The position numbers were made by a program, and so were the translations under genes. Below the pieces are notes generated by a model that searched no databases, had not been told where the DNA came from, and saw only the letters and a list, made by a program, of their open reading frames with translations. From assembly GCA_904063045.1 (NCBI GenBank), contig CAJFCJ010000006.1:3488408-3552407 (forward strand): a DNA stretch of 64,000 nucleotides, given 5' to 3'. This stretch comes from Dimorphilus gyrociliatus (Eukaryota; Annelida; Polychaeta; Dinophilidae). This document shows positions 26,331-40,310 of the stretch, piece by piece (the stretch's first letter is position 1; each line of letters begins with the position of its first letter).

Positions 26331-28731
26331 TTATAATTTAGACTTGAAAATTAATTCGTATTCTCCATCGCAAACAGTAGATTTATAATCTCCTTTTTCG
26401 TGGGATGTTAGAACTGGAGTTAAATCTTGGCTACACCATTTCTTCGCTATAAGAACATCGTCTGCTCTTCCATAAGGATTCTTTGAGAAATCAATAAGCA
26501 AAGAAGCTGAAAGTGATAATGATCAATGTAAATGAAATTTTTAAGAAAACCTTTTGTTTGCAAACCTATATAAATCCTTGCCAAACTATAGGAAAGATCC
26601 CTTGCGGCAACTTCTAAACTATCTTGATTTCCACCTATGAAACGTATTATATTCCTTGCCGAATCTTTAACTCTAACTCTTTCTTCGTCTAATTGACTTG
26701 AAACTTCTCCATCGCATTTCCGGTCGATTTCGTTTGCAAATGCCGATAAGACAGCACCCTTACTCTTTACTATACAACGAAGTACATCTAACGAAAGAAT
26801 ATTTGTTGTTCCTTCCCAAATCGGAAGAACTTGAGAATCTCTCAATATCATAGGCAATCCAGTATCTTCAATGTATCCTTGTCCGCCGAAACACTCTAAA
26901 CCTTCCGACGCGATGGCAACAGCCTTTATATTTAAATATTATTAAAACATGCATAACTATTTGTCTACGTGAATTTGCCTTACTTGTTTAGCCGTGTATA
27001 ATTTTGCAATTGGAGTTAATAATCTTAAAAGTTGGTCCTCTTCCTCATTGGACACTTTACATTCCTGTCTGCCTAATAATTTAGCAACCTCAAAAGCTAA
27101 AAGTTCCGCTCCTCTTGCTTCAACCTAAACGAAAATAAAAAATTGTAACTTTTCAAAGGCTTTATTTGGATATCGTTATTTTTTGGCAATAGTAACCTCC
27201 ATTCTGGCGAGTACTTTCGTATGGAGAGGATAATCTTTAATCAATTTCCCGAAAGCCTCTCTCTTAAAACTGTAATCGTTCACAAGAGTCATCGTCCTGT
27301 AACGTAATTTGACAATATGATAAATTAATGTTGACTTGAAATATAAAGTAAAATTTTTTAGGAACACCTTCTCATTACTCCAGCCGCCGCTAGAGTATTA
27401 TGAATTCTTGTTAATGTTAACATATCTGATATACTAGGTATTCCTTGACCAATCGGTGAGACCTAAAAGCATTATCATCATCATTTTGACAAGTTGTTAG
27501 TTAAAATTCTCTATTTTAAAATAGCTACCAGTTTGGCAACTGTTCCATCTAATAGTAGTTCAGCAGTTGGTACTTGTCTTGTTCCCAATTTATCTTTAAG
27601 CTTTTGAACTTGAATATTATTAAGATTTCCTTCTTTATCACGAGTTTCTAGGTAAAACATTGATAAGCCTTTTGTTCCCTATTACGTAAGTATTTTATAA
27701 CGTTTAAAAATATTTATCGATATTTTTTAATTGTAACAAACTTTGATTGAGGTTCCATCGTTAGAAACTATTCTTGCCAAGGTTAATGACATATTGCTGT
27801 CTGTTGCCGAAGTAAACCATTTATATCCGTATAACTTGTATGAACCGTCGTCTTGTAGTACGGCTACAGTTTCTGTTCCATTTGCTAAGGATTAAGGTAC
27901 AATTGTACAATTTGTTTTGGAGCATTAATTCCTAATAATAATTATAATAGAATTAAACTAACCAACATCGGATCCTCCTTTTTTCTCCGTCATCCATTGA
28001 CCTGATGTCCAAAAATCCTTTGGATTTGTTGTGATCAAATGCTCATATGGAACTTTCATTGCACTATCAGGTCCTATAGTTAACAAACATTTAGCAGCAC
28101 CGTCAGTCATTGCCAATGGACATGAAAAGAGTCCAGAGGATGGAGAAAATAGATAAAGCTTGATCATTTGATATAATCTACTGTGTTCCTTATGTTTTTT
28201 TGTATAAGCGTGAGCAATGAGACCTTCTTCCGCCGCTATATCTTTCAACTTTTTCCAAGAGTCGCACGTCTTTATATCATCTACTCTTTTGCCCCATGCA
28301 TCAAACTATTGATTTATGAAATTGCATTAATAAGGGTCTTCTGCATAAATAATATTGCAAATTCCTTACATGTTTCAATTGTGGTTGTTCTTTTTCACAA
28401 TTCCATCCCAACTCGGCAATTTCATTAGCAACCCGATCACCAAATTGTCTGAGATCAGGTTCAATAGCTTGAGCAACCTTTTGGATTCAGAATAATCTTG
28501 ATTATTTTACAAATAATTGGAAGAAATATAACATACTTCAGGTCCCATTGTTTTTTTAATATAACGGCTTAAAATCGGATGAGATGTATACTGATTAGAG
28601 ATCTGAGGAGCTGCTTGTTGGAAGTCGCCTCTTTTCTCTCTTGCAAACGGTATTTGAACAGACATAGTACGATGATTTAATATCTGTGCTCGGCTAGTTT
28701 TCACCAGAGCTTGAATATTTTTACGATGCAT
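26331..28731 (-). CDS. AidB-like acyl-CoA dehydrogenase family protein (ACDH-11-like)
   Basis: Ten exons: 28731-28537, 28477-28370, 28305-27963, 27884-27742, 27678-27529, 27462-27368, 27296-27197, 27124-26984, 26923-26566 and 26506-26331; 602 aa, phases consistent. The fold is acyl-CoA dehydrogenase: FAD-binding strand TEKKGGSDV near residue 210, KWFTSATDSNMSL, the helical domain with REAFGKLI, and the C-terminal LECFGGQGYIEDTGLPMILR and PIWEGTTN motifs. The 602-residue length, the long N-terminal part (QYTSHPILSRYIKKTMGPE) and the WEGTTN region fit the AidB/C. elegans ACDH-11 branch rather than the ~410 aa mitochondrial enzymes. The first 35 residues are basic and Ser-rich, compatible with a mitochondrial presequence. 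The substrate is probably a long-chain acyl-CoA; this is inferred from the family. Confidence 0.9.
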
Positions 28732-28974
28732 ATTGACTATGCTCTACTTTGTTACTTATATGATATTTGTACTATCAGCTGTTAGAACCTTCACCTTCGT
28801 TGTTTACCAGTTTTCATTCGTTTAAAGTGACTACTTTAAGAGTTTATTTTTTTTAAAGACTTGCTTTCCAAGAAGTTTCTATTAAAGATTCGAAATTAAA
28901 TACTTAAAATAGAAAACTTAAAAGCAGAACGTTCTATGAAAAACATCAAACAATTATAAAGTAACCTTATTCGC

Positions 28975-29005
<31 letters not shown>

Positions 29006-29927
29006 ACATTGATCTTTCATCAAAGAAAAAAGAACAAATAATGTCTCTTTATGTTCTAAATGCAATAATACAGATGTTAAGAATTGATAGTTTTCTTAAA
29101 CTGAAAGTAAATAATAGTAGTATTTCTTCTTCTGGTCTATAGATTGTTACATTGTAATATAATATACAGTATATATACATATATATATATATATATCTGT
29201 ATAGATATCTTTAATTTCCTACTAAATTATACTAAACTCTAAATGCGTAGTTGTAGCTATCAACTCCAATAAAGTAATAAAATAAATATCCATCATTTTG
29301 AGAGATTTTAAATCTATTATAACTAAGCTAGGCCTATATTATGTCCAGGCATTAAAGAATATATAACTTTTTCACTAGTTGATTACAGCGTTTTTGGCTA
29401 TCAATAGTTCATACTGTATATATCTTAATAAGCTTTTATTGTTTTGACAAGCAAACACTATCATTATCTTCTCTCCTTTGACTCTTTCTTATTGAAGGAT
29501 TCATACCGAAAAATTAACCTTTTATTGACTTTGCTATAACCTTTGTTTATCATTAAAGGACACCAAAGTTTAATTTGAACAATAAATCTTCCTTTATTTG
29601 TTTTATTATTTTAAAAACTTAACTAATTGATAGATAATGAAAGCCAATCTAAATAACTAATATACATCAATACTTGTGACATATTAGCCTTATCTATAAA
29701 TCTGATAAAAAGCAAATAGACGATTGTAAAAGGAAAAGTTCCTTCTACTCTATTTGGGACATTTAAACAATTATAAGAATATAAAGTTATTGATCTATTG
29801 AAATTAAACAAAATTCTAATTGTATTCTATTTTCAATGAAATAATTCATATTCTAGTTTAAATATGAAAAGTTGAAATATTATAGGTTTGCAAAAGAAAT
29901 ACGACAAGAATAAACATTTCTAACATC
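28732..29927. other. intergenic 1.2 kb, ACAD 5' side / GAMT 3' side
   Basis: AT-rich, with (TA)n runs at about 28978-29005 and 29178-29198 and two TATACAGTATA-type motifs (29162-29177 and 29411-29422). No gene is supported. Confidence 0.45.
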
Positions 29928-30962
29928 CTATTCTTTAATTATAGTTGGAGCGATCATTTTCTTAAATTGATAATATTTGCATTCCTTCTCTGGCTCGATT
30001 GGCATCACTTCAGTGCTAATATTTTCCTTCTTGAATCCAGATTCGATCAAATGACTCATTTGAGTTTCCTAATTTTTGAGAAAAATAATAAAGATTATCA
30101 AAGGAATTGAACAATAGATTTATTATTTGTTCTTACTTCGAACATTTTTTCGATATCGTTGTATTTTTCTTTTAGAAGATCACCCCATGAGGTCAGATTG
30201 CAATAAGTTAAAACACCTCCTTTCTTTAAAAGCCTATAGGCGTGATTTTTAATGAATTCGAATTGATGTGTATGCCAAGTTTCTTCGCTCAATGGATAGG
30301 TATCGTAAAGAATACCATCTAGGGAGTTGTCCGGAACATTGTTTATAACTTCCTATTGATTAAATATCTTTTATTAATTAAAGTAAATCATTCTTTCTTT
30401 CTTTTTTTTTTTTACATATAAAGATATACGAGGGAATGGGGAATAGACCAATGATAACGGTCAAGGTCGGTGAAAAGTTCACTAGGTTATCTTTTTTTTT
30501 TTTAAAGATCAGACAAGTGCGCAACAATGTCAAGAAGATCAAGTGGTCAATAAAGGTTAAGTAGACTATCTCTAGTATAGCATACCAATAAGGAGAAAAG
30601 AGAAATTATGTAATAACCTGCCATAACCCCTTCATTGGGGTAATTTTATGAGGTTGTGTCTTAGCCCATTCGGTTAGTCTAGAAAAGACACCATCGTTGC
30701 ATTCGATGATAAGGTGTTCATCGATATTCTGTTCTTCAAGCTTAGTTGCGGAGATAGCCATCCCGAATCCAATTTCTAAAACTCTACCACCCTTACTACC
30801 AGCAATCTCGGCTAATTTATGCATATAAGGTGTTTCCCATCTTTCCATAACTGGTTTTCCCATAATTTCCAAATGGGTATCGGTACCATCGTAATCGGCG
30901 GAAGCTTGCTTCCAGTCAGGTTGACAGTTTTCGTTCGCCTTGAAGATTTTTGCAGATTCCAT
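29928..30962 (-). CDS. GAMT: guanidinoacetate N-methyltransferase
   Basis: Three exons: 30962-30618, 30352-30137 and 30068-29928; 233 aa, close to the 236 of human GAMT. The N-terminus holds the family substrate/SAM segment [20 protein letters not shown], then class I methyltransferase motif [15 protein letters not shown], and acidic HLIIECND. Exon 2 has [20 protein letters not shown], the GAMT guanidino-binding loop with its key Asp (D in YDTYP), followed by [21 protein letters not shown]. The enzyme methylates guanidinoacetate with SAM to give creatine. In worms, related paralogues may serve other guanidino phosphagens; only one copy is visible here. The first intron (30353-30617) is longer than most and includes polyA/T runs. 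Confidence 0.95.
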
Positions 30963-31442
30963 TTTTCTTTTCTAAAAAGTATAGTTGTCTTAAATAAGCA
31001 CTCTGACCTTTCTATATTATATTATACATCGTAGCGAACAATATATTTAATACTTAGAGCTGTTGTTATGAGGCAATATTAGCATCTATGTATGAATTAT
31101 AAATATAACATGTAATATTTGCATAAAATCAACTTATTATATAAATAGAATGCATTTAAAAGAAGACAGCACTTTTCAAACTTAACATACCTAACAGGTT
31201 TTGTTGTGTTGTGGTCTGGGCGGCGAATGATTGTCAACTCAGAATTCACTGTCTATATACTATTCGTAGTTTAAATAAGAATGAGCTATCGTAAGGTATC
31301 TATTCGCAGCTGTCTAGTTTCAATTACACGTGGTAGTGTTGTAGATGGCGTTATTAATAATTTGACCTTCAAAATTTAAAATATCATTGTTAAATTAGAT
31401 AATGTTTTTTTTAATGCATTAGAAAGTTTTTATATCGATAAT
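30963..31442. other. intergenic gap, GAMT promoter side / DNAI7 3' side
   Basis: 480 bases of AT-rich sequence; likely GAMT promoter and 5'UTR. Nothing else is visible. Confidence 0.4.
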
Positions 31443-34083
31443 TTACTGAACAAATATTAAAAGTCTCATTAATGACACAAGTTTATAAATTGTATAAGTA
31501 AAATTAAAGTCAGAATTATCAATTATCAGCCTTGACCGAGTATTTGCCAAATCTTTTATACAAGTATGATATATATCTGCCCTAACAGTTGAATTTCCCT
31601 CTTTATCCTCTTTCCATTGTACAGAACTATCTTTAATATCGACAATAATCGATCTTACTTTTGAAGCCATTAGAGTTTTCCAAGAACAATCAGATAATAC
31701 TCGCTTATTATCTACATTTTCCAATACTTTTAATACGATTTTATCAGTTTCATTTACCAATCTATTCCATCTGCGTATATTTAAAGAAATGTATTAATAA
31801 CGTTCTATTATCTTAAAAATTTTAATTAATCAACTTTGAATTCGCCACAGCGAATGCAGGAGCTATTAGAGAAATTGATCGATAAAGCCTTTCTTCTAGA
31901 GAGGCGTCTTTTATCAGTGTATTAACGTAATTTTTAGCGTCATTCGTTGGGAAAATATTTAAACCGATATCTTTTAATTGTCGAACGAATATCGACGGTT
32001 CGAATTCTCCTTGTAAAATATTAGGATTAATAAGCGTTACCAAATTATTTGTAACTTTTATTTCAATTCTTATCATTGTTGTATAGAGGATTATAACAAC
32101 TGTATTCTCATAAATAGGTTGTATAATCCAATCTTTAAAAGGGTACTGACAATGTAAATCGTAAAATATGCCATAAGGACCAAATTCTTTTGGTCTAAAT
32201 GTGATACTTTTATTGTTATCGTCATACTTTTCATAATAGAATCCTTTTTAGTTTAGAATATTTTTCATTAGATAATCTAATTAATTAGTTATATATTAAA
32301 TAGTCTTACCATTAGTTACCCAATCATCTCCGTCCCATCTGGCTAAAAAGATGTTTCCAGAAGTGAACAACAAAGTCGATATTTTTATTGTAATAACGAT
32401 ATTATTTTCCGAATCATTTGAATAAATCTTACTCAAAGACTCGGAAAGATCACTTTTAATGTGTTTCATAAACGAATATGTACTCTCAACAAATGACGAT
32501 CTAGCCGTTACTATAGTCTCTTTTACGCTATTCGTTTCCGGTACAATAACATTATGAAAATATTTTAATACTCCTTTCGGTTCCTCAATCTATAAGATAA
32601 AAAAAATAACAATAAAATGCACTCAAAAGTGGAATGAAAAGTATAACGCTACCTTACGGAGAATAGTACCTGGTTTAATTTGATGAGGTTGAGGTGGCAA
32701 TTGAACAAGATCAATATGATATATACTATATAAGAGACTATAACTTCGTAAATCAACAATATACGGTTTATTATAATATTTTTGATACAATTTTGTAGTA
32801 GTTGAATCAAAAAAATTACTATCTTGCGAGTCTTTTAACGTATCAGATACTATATATTGTTCATCGTCGCTATTCACACGAATAATAGGATAATCAATTT
32901 GTTCTATATTTTTCAAGTGGAATAAATTCATTTGAAATTTACATAATTTCTCTAAAAATGGAAATTCTTTTTTATCTTTGTCATCGAAATAGATAAAGGA
33001 TTTCTCTCTTTCAGTCGTTGTTTTACCCCTCAAATTATTATTCTTTATTGTTGTATTCTATAAATAAATGAACTAGAATGTTAAGTATATACAAGTTTTC
33101 ATAGATATTTTTCAATAAAATAACCTCAATCTTCTCTTTTTTTAAAAATGACTTGGATTTATGACTAAGATGATCGTAGTCTATTTTGAGAATTCGAATA
33201 CCGTAATCAATGTTAAAAATATGTTTTGGAATTGTTATATTCATATCTAGACATTCCATTGTTATTGTACGACCTTTTGAACTTTTACTTAAATTTCCCC
33301 ATACTCCTAGGCGGATCTCATTGAAATTTAATTCTTTGTGTAAATTCTCAGCAAACTTATCGGAAACATATTTTTCAGCATCGAATAGAATCTTTTCGCT
33401 TATTCTATCCAATCTATCAATTAAATTATCTTCAAGCTTTAAAATGCATTCATGTCTACTATTCGAAAAGTTTTCGTCAGATTGAATATGATTAACTGCG
33501 TTAATAATTTGTAAAACCTATATAAAAACGATTAAAATCTTTGCAATTTTATAATAAAATAATCAAACAATATGTTTAGTTTCAAAAAAGAAAAAACCTT
33601 TTGACATCTGTTCAATTCTGTGTTAATACCAATAAATTGAGATTCTTTAAGTATTGCTAAGAATGTATTAATATCTCTTTCCGATGATTGATTTGGGAAT
33701 TTACCATTTATATAATCTTGCCATTCACTTTTTAATCTATTCGTCTCATTTCTTTTATTAAATTCTTCTAATTGATAATTCCATATTTCAATTAGTTCTT
33801 TCAACTCTTCGCCACATTTTCTTCTTTCTTCACTTTCCATTATTTTTAACTCTTTCTTTACTTTAAAATTCATCATCAGATTTTCTCGATCTTCTTCATC
33901 TTTCGATTTATCGTTAGTAGTAATGAAAAGTTCTTCAACGTTAGTAACATCATTCTTAACCTTTCGTCGCCTCTTTTTAGACTTTTTCCCAGTACGCTTT
34001 TGTTTAACTCCTCCACCTTTTCCCACACTTTTCGAAAATGTCTTTTTGATTCTTCTTATCTTATTAGAAACTGTCGTTTCCAT
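31443..34083 (-). CDS. DNAI7: DNAI7 / CASC1 (LAS1) axonemal dynein-associated protein
   Basis: Six exons: 34083-33598, 33517-33125, 33057-32653, 32589-32310, 32243-31835 and 31770-31443; 766 aa (human about 716). The N-terminus is strongly basic (KSKKRRRK), followed by an ERRKCGEELKELIEIW coiled region. Diagnostic matches to human CASC1 are RLGVWGNLSKSSKGRTI, the YDHLS segment, IYHIDLVQLPPQPHQIKPG, IFLARWDGDDWVTNG, FGPYGIFYDLHCQYPFKDW, QLKDIGLNIFPTNDAKNYV and SKWNRLVNETDKIVLKV. DNAI7 is associated with inner-arm axonemal dynein in motile cilia, so its presence implies motile cilia in this animal. Confidence 0.93.
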
Positions 34084-34384
34084 ATTTTCTTTAAAATTTT
34101 TTTCAAAATAATCACCATAAAAACTTAAAAATTTGAAATACGTAAAATAAACTGGTAGTATATTAATATAAAGGAAAATATGTTAAGAATTTCACTAATT
34201 AACGGGAATTCGAAAGTTACGTTTTCGTTCCCATAATAACATTACGTAATAGATAATGTTATCGCTATTGAATTCTTATCAACTCCTTTTTTAGGGAAAG
34301 ATATTTACATTGAAACTATAATACTTTAATCTTTCGCCGTTAATGAATGTATGTATAGCTGGTTTAAAATAATTTGTCAATCAA

Positions 34385-35161
34385 TTAACTATTCGTATCA
34401 AGATTAAAGTTAAATTTGAATTCAGTCTTGTTTTCAGTAGAATTTTCTTGTTGTGAATGCGATTTTCTTACGAAACGACCAGTCTTTTGTTCTTCTAATT
34501 TAACTGAACATACCGATGATTTTTTCTCTTCTTTAGTTGTTTCGAGTAATTATAGAATAATTGAAAAGTAATGTTTAGTATTTGTTTCTTGTCTTTGAAT
34601 AATATGATGGGATGGGGGCGGGCGAGGGGTTTACTTACTAGATTTTAAAGATTTTTCTTCATCCATCATCTTCTTTCTATAATCGCCAAAAGTTTTTCGC
34701 ATAATTTGACGTTTCTTTACCAGAGGAGCTTTAGGATTTTTTAATGATCTAATTAATTTTGCAGCTTCTTCAACTAGAATGAATTATATTATTAGAAAAA
34801 AAAACGAGTATAAAAAATACTTTACATACTCTGTGAAGCATCTGGATCTTTTTTAGTTGTTAAGCCTAATTCTAGCTGTTCAATACACCAGTATAATTCT
34901 TTTTCAAAATTTTCATCTGGATGAACTGATTCTGAACTTGATGAAGTTGGTTGTGGTGGCTGAAAAATACATATTACGAAATTGAAACACGAGTTACCCA
35001 ATTATCGCTAGCAGCTTTATAGCCTATTTTAAGCCCTTAGATATTTAATTAACGAAATAAAATTTCGACAACATATTAAAAACGTTATAATAAATTTATA
35101 CATTTAATTTAGGAGGAGGAGCAGTTTTTCCAGATTTAGGAATTCGTCGTCTTCCAGACAT
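34385..35161 (-). CDS. UPF0488 / C8orf33 homologue
   Basis: Four exons: 35161-35102, 34959-34830, 34773-34639 and 34530-34385; 156 aa, phases consistent. No ORF in it exceeds 60 codons, so it is easy to miss. Recognisable UPF0488 segments are FEKELYWCIEQLELGL (human WCIEQLELGL), the helix EEAAKLIRSLKNPKAPLVKK, RQIMRKTFGDYRKKMMDEE, and a C-terminal TEFKFNFN box. Function is unknown; the protein is small, basic and helical. Its start codon lies 1 kb upstream of DNAI7's start on the same strand, and its 5' end faces the 5.7 kb desert before coronin. The last acceptor could be three bases downstream without changing frame. Confidence 0.82.
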
Positions 35162-37270
35162 ATCGTCTCGGCAGTAAAAATTTGTAAAAATCGAAATATA
35201 TTCAATTTTTTTTCAAATTATTATAGTGTCTTATATAAGGCCTATAAAGAAAAAAAAGCTATTAAAAGTAATAAGGTATAGAACACCCTTGGAGTAAATT
35301 GAATCGTTCTGCCAGTCAATGTTTATTCAAAAAGAAAATTCAAAACATCAAAAAAAGTTCAATATAACTGTAATTACAATAATTAGCGAACTACTTTAGC
35401 CTTTTTATAGGTGAAAATAAAAGCGAGAAAAGGGCATATAGAGTACAAAAAATTGTTAATAAAAGAAGAAAATCTATTAAAAAAGGCTAGAAGCTAGAGT
35501 AGAAATAATAATTATTTGTACAAAGGTTATTTATTTAGGGAAGTGATTGTATTGTTTGTATATTATGTAGAGTATCAAAACATTCTCGTGTCAAAGTTTA
35601 GACTTTTCTCTTGCTGTGGCTTCTTTCTCTCATTCTCTCTTTCTCTCTCTCTCTATTATATTGTGCACTAAAAAGAAAAATACAGTAATTTTCTATAGAT
35701 AATTATCAATAATTGTCTTGTCTGATTAAACCTTGGAATACCCTAGATATTTTGAAGAGAATTTTTTTTTTCAATATTCTGAGTAAAGTACCCTTTTTTA
35801 ACTATTAAAAAGTACGAAATTCCCCTTATGAACTTGTCATTTTTTAAGGTCAAATTATTATTTCTTCACTCTATTAATAAATAATAAATGAAACAGTAAA
35901 GTAAACTATGTCGAAACAAGAAAAAGATAGCTTTACAATTAATTATTGAATAGATTTTAGGTAAAATTCATTGCAGTAATTAATTCAGATTAAACAGCTA
36001 AGGGAAATATATATATATATATATCTTAAGCCGATTAATTTGTAACATGAATTTTTAAAATTAGTAATCGTTGAACGATGGGATTATCGATTCACTTCTG
36101 TGGGGTAAAACGTGCTTGGACTAGGCATATTCGCTTGAATGAATGCTTAAATTGCAAAAGTAGATTTAGCTTGTTGGGAATGTTAAAAAAATTGACTAAA
36201 TCGTTCAAAACTAATCCTTTTCTCTTGTCAACCGCTTAGTTTTGAATAAAATTGAATCTAGCTCCATCTACAGTATAATAGTCTGGTGCTATTCCGTTAA
36301 AAGAGAATAGGTATCCGAATAAACGCGGAATATTGTACCGTATTTTATTTACCTCATGAAAGTGACGGCTCATTAATTCACCGTATTTTCCTCGTTATAT
36401 CTGCAGGTATGTATATAAAATGTTAAGAACTTGTGCAAATTATAAATGAAACTTGTATAAGTTATTCGTAGTAAAAGACATTGAAAATTAAAAATTGTAA
36501 CAAGGTAATCACTATAAAAGCTTACCATTTCGCGTAGAGTCCTACTGATGACTCTAATTTTGATATTGACTAACATAGTATTAAACTACATTATAGAAAA
36601 GAAGATGTATATAAAAATCATTTTATATTTTGTTTCTACAGGGATAAAATAAATTTCACAAAAATGAATATTGAGGTAGTTTGCTATATAAAAAAATGAA
36701 ATAATTATTAAAAATTATTAAAAATAGTGTATTATAACATTATTTATCTTCTATGGTTGTTTTTATTTTATAAATAATATATAACATAATTTAGAGCTTT
36801 TGTATTTTTCTTCCTTTTGTTTTGTTTTAACAATTGAACTAATTAATTAATAAAAATCATATATTTTAGAGAAATTGTTTTTTTTTTCCACCTATTTTAG
36901 TATCATTTTTAACGTTCTCTAACGTGTTTTGTTTGTCTAATTGTAAAGCTTTTGTAGTTTTTAGTATAGTAGACATACGCAAAAAATCAAAAGTGAAGAT
37001 TTTATTAAAGGAAACGAAAGATTAGGTGCTATGTGAGTGAGAGAAAGGGAAAAGGAAGGAAGGGAGGGGGGGGGAGAAAGCTTTACCTCTTAGATAAAAA
37101 CTTTCACTTTAATTTTTGATACTGATACTTTTTTGATATATATTAAAAAAAGGAACATACTTTTACATATTCTCTATATTCTCTCTTATCTATCATATAT
37201 TTTTCTTATCAGATAAATTATTCAATCTTGAAAAAATGTGCTGCTGAAAACAAAAAAAAATCACATAAAG

Positions 37271-37307
37271 CTAGATAGATAGACAGACAGATAGATAGAT
37301 AGATAGA
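37271..37307. repeat. (GATA/GACA)n microsatellite
   Basis: Tetranucleotide units of GATA with GACA variants, flanked by an A-rich run. Confidence 0.9.
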
Positions 37308-39227
37308 AGAAAAAAAAAGAGAGATATTGAGACGTTTCTTTTTAAAATCTATATCAATGAATGATATTTTTTATTATTATTTCTGATTTATCTATATATT
37401 TAATAATATTCTTTGATTAACAAGTATTTATTGTCTGTATGCTTTATCTATTCTAGTAAAGGATTCAATTTTGTCTTTATCTCTTCTATCCTTTCATTTA
37501 ACCTCTCCTGTCTCCCTTTCCTCCCTCCCTTCCTCTACCTGTCTTTCTTTCATGCGTCGTTTCATTTCTTATTTGTTAGAACTGAAGAGAATTGATCTGT
37601 TTAAAAAAAAGAATAAAAAGGTTCTATATTTTTTTTTTTCAACACTTCCACCCCCCTCTAACCTTTCTTCCACTCCCTTTCCCCCCCCCCTCCCCTGCCA
37701 TTTATTCGAGATATGATGTGAATAGAATTTAGAACACCTTAACCTAATAGTCTTTAGAGGTTGATCAATTGCTCTTAAGCAATTTAATAAGATTTTTTTT
37801 TAACGTGAAAAGTGAATTTTTTCAAAACATAAATAACATATGTAATAAAATCAATTAATTAATCAATTGATTAAGTAACAACAGATGCTTTATCTTGTCA
37901 AGAATTATAAAAAGAAAAAGAGATTAACTTGAATTACGTTAGCCCTTCATCTAGCTACAAGAACACTTAAACTTTAGTTTATCTTGCCTTTATAGCTTAT
38001 TTGCTATTGTAAATAGCTTGTTATAGGCTTAAAACATTTAAAACTTATATGTTATAGTATTTTGAACTTTTATTATCGATACAACAATTTATTTTGTCTA
38101 GTATTGATTGTAAAACGTATCTTCTTAAAAATTAAAAGAATTAATAGCGATAAGATAAATCGACGAAATCTAGCATAGTAAATCTAGTAATCTTACTAAT
38201 ATTACCTGATAAATATACTGTATATATACATATATATATGTATACAGTATATATGGATGCATGTGTGTATGCATGTAGGACAAATAGCTATTTATGCATT
38301 CGTGACTCTATCTCTCTTTTTTTTTTTAACTAAACAATCAATAGTTTAATAGTCGAAAAGTATATTGATCAGGCACTAGCCAGATAATAGCTTTAAATTT
38401 TTTAAAGAGGTTGATACAGATTTATTTTTCTAATATTCCTAAACGAAAAACTATCCGTTACTAATAGTAAATTCTTTTATTTTTAAAAATTCAGGCCTTA
38501 AGTTTTAGTACTAAACTTTGTTTTATTGCATCCTAGTACTAATATATATATATATATCTCTACCTCTTTTATATGTATAACGTAACATACGAAAGGAGTT
38601 GTTTGTCTTCAAACTTATTTTGTAAGTTGTTTCCTTTGTTTTTCATTATTTCAATTATTGTTATATATAAAAGTAATAGCGTATATTGTCATTATTAATT
38701 TTTCAATACTATAAATCATTTATTTTTGTTGGTAATTGATCAACGAATAATTTGTAAGTCTTAGTCTGATAAATATCAATACAAATAGAGGGGATAGTAA
38801 AGAATACAAGATAATAATCATTTTTAATTAAGATCTTATAGATTAAATGTCTCGCGTAAATAATAGAAAGTAATTTATAGTATTAATATCTTTATACTGT
38901 CATCAATCCTTACTTAAATAGTAAAAAAGAGAGAGAGACAATCTGGTTTGATCTTGTTTGGTTTCTTTTGTTTTTTATTCGAAAGAAGAGACGGAGAGAG
39001 ATAGGTCTTCTATTACGTAATAGTGATTATTAAAGAAATATATTAAAATAGTAAGAATTTATAGAGTAAGATTTATTTTTCTCCTTATCAATCAAGTGTT
39101 TCGAAAACGTTATTTCTTTCACAAAGGATTGTTGACGATATTTATTTACAGAATACTTATGCATGTGCGTTTATGTAGGTGTCGTTTTTTTTAATTTTTT
39201 ATTGCCTTCTCTCCATTTCCTTATAAG

Positions 39228-39232
39228 GAAGG

Positions 39233-39259
<27 letters not shown>
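39228..39259. repeat. (GA)n microsatellite
   Basis: A pure GA dinucleotide run of about 13 units. Confidence 0.9.
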
Positions 39260-39263
<4 letters not shown>

Positions 39264-40068
39264 CTATGTTTCTTTTTCTTTCTTGAAGGTAAAGAAAATT
39301 TTTAATATACTTATATACTGTTCTTTCGATAGGCTAATAACTATATACCAAATTTAAATAAGCCTATATAGAAGCTAAAATATTTACAATGCAAGGCTTT
39401 CTTAAACTTAAATCTTCCATAAATTTACTTATGCTATATATTGGCTATAGCGATTTCGGTATCTCAGGGGTGTTAGGTTCGTTAATATTGTTTCGTTTAT
39501 AGAATAGTTTTCAAGGTAAAGTATTAAAAACTAGCAAAGTTAACTATCTATTATTAAAGATACGTAGTACGATACTTTGTATTATTACTCTTAATATACT
39601 GTATAGTAAATATAATCTAATTATCTTTGTTCTACCATTAATCGGTAGGTAAAGAGATCTTATGTATAATTAATATAATCTTATTCAATATAGATAATAT
39701 TTTTATTCGAGTATAGAAAACTATACTATTTTTCTTATAGTAAATCTATTCGTAAAAAGGTTAAAAGTTTATGTTGAGAAATTGATTTCCGGTTTTGAAT
39801 TAATTATATTTTTATTCAATTTTCTATTTTATTTAAGAATATCAATAATAAGCTATTTATTTAAGATATAAACTTAATAATCTAATGACACACAAAATCA
39901 GTATTATTAATAATAATAACAACAACAACTTTTGTTTATTGTTAAGATTACGTAATACTTTTTTTACTATCCTTTTTCTTTTATTAATCTATTGTTAATA
40001 AATAAATAGAGTAAACTTGTCTACTACTATACAGAACATTTTGTAACAGATTTATGTTAAACTCTGTT

Positions 40069-40278
40069 TTTATATATATATATATATATATAAATTTATA
40101 TATTCTGAAGCATATTGCAAGCAGTCATTTCTATTGATTTCACTTTTTTGAAATATCCTTATGTTAATTGCTTCTTAATGACAGATTTCTTTTTTTATAC
40201 TAAGTTTGATGGTTTGAGGTTAATATATATATATATATATATATAATATACTGTATATTCGTTGTATACTACTGTGTA

Positions 40279-40309
<31 letters not shown>

Positions 40310-40310
40310 T
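40069..40310. repeat. cluster of three (TA)n runs
   Basis: TA dinucleotide runs at about 40071-40092, 40222-40245 and 40278-40307, with a TATACTGTATA motif between the second and third. Confidence 0.85.

Noticed and set aside
37413-37716. Two overlapping Ser/Leu/Phe-rich ORFs
   Set aside because: Translations of a pyrimidine-rich simple tract.
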